Shown here: positions 56,205-64,000 of the stretch, piece by piece | How the letters are laid out: each line of letters starts with the position of its first letter | Position numbering within the stretch: the stretch's first letter is position 1 | Assembly (NCBI GenBank): GCA_037043235.1 | Contig: JAWRVZ010000179.1 | Span: 785,001-849,000 of the forward strand | Direction: 5' to 3' | DNA from: Rhodeus uyekii | Taxonomy: Eukaryota > Chordata > Actinopteri > Cypriniformes > Acheilognathidae | DNA length: 64,000 bases | Made by a program: the position numbers and the translations under genes | Notes under the pieces: generated by a model | Told to the model about the DNA's origin: nothing | Databases searched by the model: none | What the model saw: the letters and a program-made list of their open reading frames with translations, nothing else

Positions 56205-56640
56205 TATTTACACATCACTACACGTACTTACTATAGTAATGACAGTAAATTATGCATAATTACAAGTAACCCTAAACCAACCCGAAATACTAACTGTAAC
56301 TATAGTAAGTACATATATACGTAATAAATATTACGTAATACTTATTTAAGTACAATGTAACTGCATTACATTACACTACAAGTTATTTTACTTTTCTCAG
56401 TAACTTTAGATTATGGAACACTATTGACTAGTTGCTTATTCACACGCATATTAGAGGATATTAGTACTTATAAAGCACATATTAATGCTTTATTCTGTAT
56501 GACCAAATCCTACATCCCTCAATCCTACTCCATACCAAAATAACCACTACAACTACTACCTTACTTACTATCAATAAGCAAAAATAGAAGTTTGTTAAGG
56601 TAAAACTTTCCTTAGTGTTCCCTAATGTAAAGTGTTTTCT
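56205..56640. repeat. two adjacent dispersed-repeat segments
   Basis: 56205-56400 ('tactatagtaatgacagtaa', 'aagtaaccctaaaccaaccc') resembles a short DNA repeat common in fish. 56400-56620 ('ctagttgcttattcacacgc', 'aaatcctacatccctcaatc', 'actaccttacttactatcaa') is the same type as 17830-18065. Confidence 0.55.
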
Positions 56641-58599
56641 GTTAAATCCCACAGACGTGTTAATTGCATATTTTCTCCTAAAAGTTCTGACTTGGCATGC
56701 GTGTCTCTGTGTGAAGGGTATATTTAAATTATAGATTTCATATTTCTCTAGACAGAATCATCAATTGTATAAATTTTTTGAGTGAATTATATGATCTGGT
56801 GAGCAAATTAGCTTCCAGAGCTGTCTCCCTCTATTTTCACTTGATGTTAAAACTCAGATGCAGATTATTCACAGCACATGGCACACATATTACATGTTCA
56901 TAACCCTCCCTGTCTCTTCTGATGACAAATTTCTACTATGGTTATGGTTTAACCTCAGACCGTGTTAAGCTGTGACTTTATGCTAGATAGGAATGATCTG
57001 CCACATGTTTTCATGAAATGAAGTAAAGGGAAAAGTCTGATATTATGCTTTTCATTTCCTTTCTCAAACTATGGTGATAGTATGTAATTACTTTTCATGA
57101 ATCATTTAATTCATAAATCACAATCAACCAATAAATCTGCGTTGAAATGTTGTGGGGTTTTGTGTTCATTAGCCAAAAGACCAGCTGAATTTAGCAAAAC
57201 AATAATTTCAGGGACATTGTGACATACAGGCTATTTTTGTTCTTCCTTTGTGCGTTTCAAGGCTTAATGAAACTGCACAGCTCTTCCAGTTAATACAGTT
57301 TGAACAACGTTTACTCCATCCTATGAACGCATTGTATGTATGGCTATGAAAGATGATTGAGATAATCAGATTAAGTGGCGAAGCGGACAGCTGCAAGCAG
57401 GCGTACTTTCCTGGCTTTTCGTGTTTTCACTGTTAAAGGTAGGATGTACTATCATGCATATTCTGAGAGGGTACAAAACCTCCAGAAAACAGGCGAAGAA
57501 CAAGCAGAAACAAGCAATAACAAATGTACGCAGATGCATGTGTAAAATATCATGATCATCGACATAATCAAAAAGCAAATAAATCAAAACTGCCTAATTT
57601 TACCACTTGAAATATTCAAACATAGTCTACATATTGCATGTTCAGATATCCATACAACAAAACATTCTGGGACCATGAAACCTTTGTGGATTTTTTTTTT
57701 CTTTTCTCAAAACACTGGCGGGGAAAGATTTTACTCTAGCCTCATCCTAATACATTGTATGACACTTAGTGACATGTTCTTCAGGCAAACATTGGTTCAA
57801 TCTCTGTCTATCTCATTAAACTTAATGCATTACTGGAGCTTCTTTTCTAGGGAAGTCCACTGTTCAGGGAAGACTACAGTGATCATCCTAGTCTTTTCAT
57901 TTTTAATAGCAGAACCGCTGTGTCAGAACCACATTAAAAAAATGACATTTATTGTACATTAATATGCCAAAACACCGGGGCAGTTTTAAAGGCAAAGTCA
58001 TCCTTCCGCCTTTTAATTAATTGTGAGTTGTGGCTCACACTTACCCATCACTTAGCTGCATATAAATCAGCAATTAATTAGTTTTGAGGGAGGTTTTTTT
58101 CACATAAGGGTCTAGACCAGCCTCTGAGCAGCTATGAAACTGTCAGACTAATCTTGCCATAATCTTGTTCATAACTGTGGTCATAATAGGATTACTTTTT
58201 TTTAAAAAACACAATCACCTATTCTTATATCTGAAACATACAGAACTGACTCAGCACATTTATACATGACTGTCCAACTGTCCAGACACAAAATAAACAT
58301 ACACTTATCTTAAGAAGTATTGGAAAGTAAATAATTAAAACCAGTATTGCTACTAATACAATTAATTTGATGACAGTGTTTCAGCTATTTTCAAACTATT
58401 GTTGCGTTACCTGTAAGGAAAAGTGCAAAACTGCAGCATAACATAACCTGCAGCCTTACAACCAAAGAAGCTGAGGAGATAATATAACAAAACCTCTTTT
58501 TGAGTAGCAAGTTAGCAGTACAGGAAGAAAATATAGTTTCAATAAACCTATTAATTAATTTATTTACTTTTTGGAAACAATTGATTTCCTCTTTAGTCA
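56641..58599. other. no gene seen
   Basis: Frames at 57208-57587 (-) and 57552-57962 (+) have no family motif, and no repeat ends were found. Confidence 0.4.
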
Positions 58600-58860
58600 T
58601 TCTTCTAACTATAAGTACATTTGCATGTCAACTAGCAGTCATTATAATATCAGTAGACTATCTGCTTAATATCTACTATTTTATTTTACTTTGCAGGTAC
58701 TCATAGTGTCAACTTATGCTACTAACTAGAACCCTAACACAAACCTTTACTACAGTATACTAATTCTCCAATGAGAGCTGATTGACATGTAGTTGCAAAG
58801 ATACTTATAGTTAGTAAAATGTCTAAAGAGAACTACCAAAATGAAGTGTTATAATTTTTT
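58600..58860. repeat. dispersed non-autonomous repeat
   Basis: 'tttgcatgtcaactagcagt', 'gtagactatctgcttaatat', 'actaactagaaccctaacac' and 'ccaatgagagctgattgaca' are recalled as parts of one short fish DNA repeat. Its ends are not defined here. Confidence 0.5.
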
Positions 58861-60222
58861 GAATGAGTCACTAGTGTTGCCAAAAGTCCCAGCATGCTAT
58901 CATGTTTTTGGAGCAAAAGTAAATGTTTAGTTAACTACTTCTGTTCACAATATGTCTTTGATTCCCTCATGAATTATGGTGTTTGTGTGAGTGTGTTTTA
59001 GTTTTATTACTTGTATTTAGTGTGAATCCATCCAATCAAGTCCTGCCTAAATGTTTCTTTTGTCTATGCGACAAAGTCAAGAAAATACCATCACAACTTC
59101 GGTTTCATGCCGACTTTAAAATTGTATATCATCCTAATGTACACATGTGTAAGTGCATGTGTGTGTGTGTGTGTGTGTGTACTGACTTGAGTCTCAGCAC
59201 AGCGCTGAGTGTTTTATCCTAATTTGAGTATAGTTTTTTTTGTTTTTTACTAAAAAATATTAAATTATTTTCATTACTGTGTTTTAGTTATTTAAATGAT
59301 GGAGTTTCTAATACTTTTGAAGTTGGATTTAGTCTTTAATGCTGCTTTTAATTGTGATCATTCTTCAAATGAGCTTCAAAAAATATAGTTCATAGTTATT
59401 ATCATCACATAATAATTTTTAAAAGAAATAAAAGATTGCTAAATTTATTAGTATACTATTTTATAAAAAGTGTAGCATGAGTAAATTTACTTTAATTCAT
59501 GAGTGGCTTGTTCCATAAGTTGTAGTTGCTTTATAAACGAAGAGCAGTCCTGCCATGACAACATAAACCATGTTGCTAAATAAAGCAATTCTTCTTAACT
59601 TACTGTATGTTTATGCTCTAAAATAAATAGTAATGGGCACTGCATTTGTATTGTAATCTAATTTCTCAACTTTCTCTGCAGAGGACAGAATAATGAGTCA
59701 TTTGTGCAGTGTACTCAGTGATATTTGTATTTGCATGTTTATGAAAAAGAGGGTCATATATAGGACAACGGGACTAGAATGTTAATTGCATCTTGCTCTT
59801 TTATGCCATGCATCCCTTGTAATGAATTTTGGCGTGTACCTAGTTCATCTGGAGTGCATAATGTGTAACCAGAGTCACATTTGAATTTGGGGACACTTGC
59901 ATAGTGCAGATAGAGGACACGTCTGGATTTCAGTGCATACAGGTGAGAGGTGTAGACCCGTAGGGAGTGTCAGTTTGTGAAAACCCTGTGGCTTGTCTAC
60001 ACCAACATCTGCTGGCACCCCAAGTTTGTCATCAGGGTGTATTTTCGGAGATTGTGGAGAGCAACATGAGACCTTTTATATCAACACACATGTAACAACA
60101 GGACACAAAGGCTCTCCATATGAAAAGGATAAATAATGATGGCTGGTGCGATACAAGCTGTGTGATGATAGTCACAAGAACAATTACAAATCCAATTACC
60201 TGCAGAACTCCCTCTGTGTTAT
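58861..60222. other. no gene seen; (TG)n at 59157-59180
   Basis: 59820-60120 is less AT-rich and non-repetitive. A 'catacaggtgagag' donor-like site at about 59936-59950 has no recognisable exon before it. Confidence 0.35.
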
Positions 60223-60577
60223 TGTAATACTGGGAGAACTCAGAAATGAGGGAGAGCTGGATTCAAATGCAGTTGACAGGGTTTATTAACAAAATACACA
60301 CAGCCAACCATGAAAACCAAAACAGAACACATTCACAGAAACAGAACTGAAAAAAAGCCATGAGGAACCGAACTTAGTCAACACCAACAAACATCCACAT
60401 AGCAAAACACTAGTCAAAAAACATGAGGAACACTAGGGTATTTATATAAAAAGGGCAAAGAAGACACACCTGGCAAACCCAGGAACTAATCAACAAGAAA
60501 AAGTAAAAAGATACAAAACAGGAAATAAAACAAACGTCTACAAAAGACTAGAGGAGCACACTGTAGGAATCATAACA
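60223..60577 (-). mobile_element. solo LTR, minus strand, target duplication GTTAT
   Basis: On the minus strand it starts TGTTATGATTCC and ends GTATTACA. GTTAT precedes (60218-60222) and follows (60578-60582). Inverted 'aataaac' and 'tatataa' regions give poly(A) and TATA sites. One of the best-defined solo LTRs in the window. Confidence 0.82.
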
Positions 60578-60805
60578 GTTATATTGTGGCTGTAAATTCA
60601 TTTTTGCCCAAAAGAAAGGCAACGGAAAAGTGGATTAAACTGAAACACAATTTAGATTTGTGTGGCCTTAATATGGACACAAAATGAAATGTGGTCTCAA
60701 GAGATCTGTTTTGAAGTTTGACAAATAAATTAGAGACACATAATCTTTCTTTTTCAATTGTCATTTTCACTGAAATTTATATTATATATTTGTATTATTG
60801 ATATA
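60578..60805. other. no gene seen
   Basis: Short AT-rich spacer; the minus frame at 60579-60770 has no motif. Confidence 0.5.
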
Positions 60806-61386
60806 CACTCACCTAAAGGATTATTAGTAACACCATACTGATACTGTGTTAGACCCCCTTTTACATTCAGAACTGCCTTAATTCTATGTGGCATTGATTC
60901 AACAAGATGCATTCTTTAGAAATGTTGGCCCATATTGATAGGATAGCATCTAGCAGTTGATGGAGATTTGTGGAATGCACATCCAGGGCATGAAGCTCCC
61001 ATTTCACCACATCCCAAAGATGCTCTATTGGGTTGAGATCTGGTGACTTATGGGGCCATTTTAGTACAGTGAATTTGAAATGATTTCAGCTTTGTGACAT
61101 GGTGCATTATCCTGCTGGAAGTAGCCATCAGAGTATGGGTACATGGTGGTCATAAAGGGATGGACATGGTCAGAACCAATGCTCAGGTAGGCCATGGCAT
61201 TTAAACGATGCCCAATTGGCACTAAGGGACCTAAAGTTTGCCAAGAAAACTTCCCCCACACCATTACACCACCACCACCAGCCACACCCCTAAATGCATG
61301 GAAGCAACTGCCATGGGATTGGTTGAGTAGATAATTGCATTAATGAAAAAATGAATAGGTGTTCCTAATAATCCTTTAGGTTAGTG
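60806..61386 (-). mobile_element. Tc1-family transposon, internally deleted, with TA duplication
   Basis: Ends CACTCACCTAAAGGATTA (60806 on) and the inverse with one change at 61386, with TA outside each. It is the same family as 34485-35881 but keeps only 581 bp. Confidence 0.88.
60880..61290 (-). pseudogene. Tc1-like transposase, C-terminal part only
   Basis: On the minus strand the frame 61061-61285 reads GGGGVMVWGKFSWQTLGPLV, then YFQQDNAPCHKAEIISNS, which carries the second catalytic Asp. In the remaining sequence toward 60880 the words for 'SPDLNPIEHLW' and 'AILSIWANIS' can be seen in broken frames ('gatctcaacccaatagagca' on the minus strand). The N-terminal DNA-binding domain and first catalytic Asp are deleted, so it cannot make a working enzyme. 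Confidence 0.8.
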
Positions 61387-61388
61387 TA

Positions 61389-62103
61389 TAGTGGTATTGA
61401 TTTGTAATTTGTAAAATTGGTGACAAAAAACCTCAAAAGCATACAGAGGCTTCAGTCATTATTAGAGTTTTCACTTTAAAATACTGTTCAAATAATTAGT
61501 GATTACAAAAATACAAATAGTTAGTGATTTCTTCCAAATAATTAATTTATACTTAAGTCAGGACAGTATAGATATAGTATAGTCAGGCAGTATAAGGTGT
61601 CATGTGCAGTTGGTTAGGATCACTGGCAAGGAAGATAGATAGATAACTAGGACTGGACGGGAGTTTATAGGAACAAGGAGTTAGGAGTGCAGTAGTTCCT
61701 CATTATGATGTTGCTATTGAACTGCAAGAGTGGGCAAGAGTCTGGCTAGACTTTACACTTTCTGAAACAGACTTGTACTGCAGAGATCTGCTTTTGTGAC
61801 TGTCATGCATAGTCGTCAAAGTCTAGTTTAGTGTTGAACTAATGGCATGCAGCTCGCATTTCCCCTCATGGAATGGTGTGGAATTCCTTCTGATCCCCCC
61901 TTCCAGTGTTACCTTGGGGCAAGTTGAGTCTAAGTTTAAGTCTTGTCTTTTTCTGTGTTCATATTAAGCTGATCTATTTAGTAAAGCTGTGCTACTCTTA
62001 AATATGGTGGGTGAGAGTAAAGTTGGCTGAAACTTAAACCAGGAAGGTTTAAGGAACAGGTATCATTTTGTATGTGCATGAGGTTGAGGTCTTAAATGAG
62101 TTT
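61389..62103. other. no gene seen
   Basis: No motif or repeat ends recognised. Confidence 0.45.
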
Positions 62104-62490
62104 TGTTATCAGGTTCGTGGTGCGTTGTGTGATGGGGAGAGAAACTCGGAAATGCAGCACTGCAGCAAACTCAGGTTTATTCACAAAACAGAAACAAAAG
62201 ACATACATAAACTGAAAACGGTGTATCATAGTGCAAAACTCGAGGAAACGGCATCCACACAAACAGCTGCACATCCACATGAACACTGTCATACGACAAC
62301 AAACAGATACACGCAAAACAGTTTCAGTGATCGACAAAGACAAGGGAACACAGGAGGGTATAAATACACAAGGAAGATGGGAAACAGCTGACGAGACTTA
62401 AGTAAGTGATTAGACATGGACAGGTGCGTGAAGGACCTGGAAGATACATAGAAGGGACCCGGATGTGAACAACGGGACAAGACTCTGACA
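62104..62490 (-). mobile_element. solo LTR, minus strand, target duplication AGTTT
   Basis: On the minus strand it starts TGTCAGAGTCTTGTCC and ends CCTGATAACA. AGTTT lies at 62099-62103 and 62491-62495. The inner 'gggtataaatacacaagg' (plus strand) is the inverted TATA region. The open frames over it on both strands (62068-62391, 62092-62343, 62289-62480) are shadows. Confidence 0.83.
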
Positions 62491-63814
62491 AGTTTGCAGT
62501 GCCATTATCTGTAATTGATTCTATGGATTGTCACCAATGAAGTGAGTGAATCAAAGAAAGGTTGTGGTATAAAACTATTTATTTCACTTCAAAGTTTGTG
62601 TATTCGGAATTGTAAAGAATGTCTTATAGTCTTGGCTTGTAGACTCTGAAACTAAATCAGATTCAAGTTCATGAAATTCCCATGAAATCTAAATATATTG
62701 TTTGAATGTATTATAAATTCTCTTTGGATTCACTTGGACTGAAATGCAAAAATGTAAAAATTAAATACAACACTGAGATTGCCATATTTCATGATTTTTA
62801 ATAATGTGTGACTTCCTACACAGTATATTTCAAGTTGCAAGCACAAGAAATGCCCATTATTCATTTCACTGCATCAGTTTGGCAAGACATCTGAGAAGTG
62901 ATGAGGAGAAGAAGATAAAGCTGTCAGAGTCTTCTCCTCATCTTTTACCAAGCCTGTGTTCAGTTTCTATCACAGCCACTAGATTAAACTTAGAGCTTTT
63001 GATAATACAACAACCATTCTTTGGTTAATTGGGTAACTTTCCTGAAATTCCATCTCGGAAAATCGCTTGTCTGGTTTAATAATCTCTCAGATGCCTTCTG
63101 TGACATTTTCCACATCATAGATGTGAAATGTAATTAGTGTGACCCAGAATTCAGCTCTGTTATGTATCTGATAATATTTCTAATGTTGCGCAAAAGACAA
63201 ACAGATGGACAGTTCAACAGTAAAATATGCATGTGATGTAAATTATTTTTTCTTTGGATGGAGAACATGATTCATGGAAACTGATTTCATTACAGGGCTG
63301 TGTTTACTGAATGTCAGGATAATATCTGTTCTACTGGATCCAACCAGTCCATTGGGTTAAGCTGTTAGTCCTTCCATTATGAAAACATTTTGAAGATGTG
63401 TAAAGGATCCTAGCAAGAATTCTTGAATTCTGTGTCATGGTAGTGTATACTGTGTTAAAAGCACCTTAATCAGCACAGTCCTGCACATAATCTTTAAGAG
63501 ATCCATTTATAATGTACAATGCAGTGACCAATCATCATATGAAGTCACTATTAGGCATGCTATACAGGTGTAGGGGCTCAAGCCCCTGCCTTTATTCAAA
63601 ATGAATTAAAAGTGCCCCTTCAAAAATGTTCAACAATATTGTGATCAGTTAACCAAAATACATTGAATTCTAATCAAAATAACAATCTGTAGAACATTAA
63701 CAAATCTATGGAAGTTTTGTTTATGCCATTAGTTACAAGCAACAAATTAATTGTAATTGTGAGTTTTTATCTTAGAATTCTGACTTCTTTTCTCAGAATT
63801 GCAAAGTAAAGTAG
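62491..63814. other. no gene seen
   Basis: Includes a short 'ggggctcaagcccctgcc' fragment at about 63573-63590, possibly from a dispersed repeat. The 74-codon frame at 62804-63028 has no motif. Confidence 0.4.
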
Positions 63815-63990
63815 CAACTGCAAATTATAAAGTCAGAATTGTGTGATATAAACACACAATTGCAAGTTATAAAGTCAGAATTGTGTGATATAAAGTCACA
63901 ATTATGAGATATAAAGTCAGAATTATGAGAAATACTTTTTAAAAAATTCTTTTTTTTTAAGAACTGGACTTTATAACTTGCAATTGCAAG
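63815..63990. repeat. minisatellite of the 'ataaagtcagaatt' type
   Basis: Variants of 'ttataaagtcagaattgtg' and 'gatataaagtcacaattatg' recur about four times from 63825 to 63930. The last 40 bases contain an inverted piece ('gactttataacttgcaattg'). The array may continue past the window. Confidence 0.8.
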
Positions 63991-64000
63991 TTTACATCTC

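Noticed and set aside
59936..59950. Splice-donor-like site after a possible exon
   Set aside because: No open frame or acceptor upstream that I could support.

Overview
The window looks like a repeat-rich, gene-poor stretch of a teleost fish nuclear genome, probably cyprinid-like. The evidence is AT-rich sequence with long (TA)n and (CA)n tracts, fish-type Tc1 families, a tRNA-derived SINE present at six sites, pogo/Tigger-like elements and a sushi-type chromodomain LTR retrotransposon. I found no convincing exon of a cellular protein gene, no genuine tRNA or rRNA gene and no CRISPR array. Every reading frame that I could interpret belongs to a mobile element.

Layout. 1-1275: a pogo/Tigger-like transposon cut by the window edge, with a broken CENP-B-like transposase. 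3.8-9.5 kb: a degenerate LTR-like sequence split by two head-to-tail units of a Helentron/Helitron2-like non-autonomous element; each unit ends in an inverted repeat, a hairpin and CTAG. 10-25 kb: SINEs, solo LTRs, a (TA)n domain, a pogo-like MITE bracketed by inverted microsatellites, and a foldback element. 26-28 kb and 33.5-36.5 kb: decayed Tc1/mariner elements, one inserted into another, with a further foldback inside. 41.9-47.6 kb: an intact Ty3/gypsy chromovirus with two nearly identical LTRs, a 5-bp target duplication, open gag and open pol, inserted in an older pogo-like element. 49.9-55 kb: solo LTRs, a Tc1 remnant and an internally deleted LTR element with a gag fragment. 60-62.5 kb: a solo LTR, a deleted Tc1 copy and another solo LTR. 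The remaining stretches are AT-rich and without recognisable genes.

The central feature is the 5.75-kb LTR retrotransposon. Gag (zinc knuckle) and Pol (protease, RT, RNase H, DD35E integrase, chromodomain) lie in overlapping frames, Pol being -1 relative to Gag. The bases just inside the 5' LTR are complementary to a site in the LTR lying about 28 nt after a TATA-like box. This is the arrangement expected if the mRNA 5' end primes its own reverse transcription, as in Tf1 and as proposed for sushi elements. Near-identical LTRs and open frames suggest a recent insertion.

All analysis was by eye. Names of repeat superfamilies rest on remembered motifs, not database searches, and boundaries may be off by a few bases unless a target duplication is stated.
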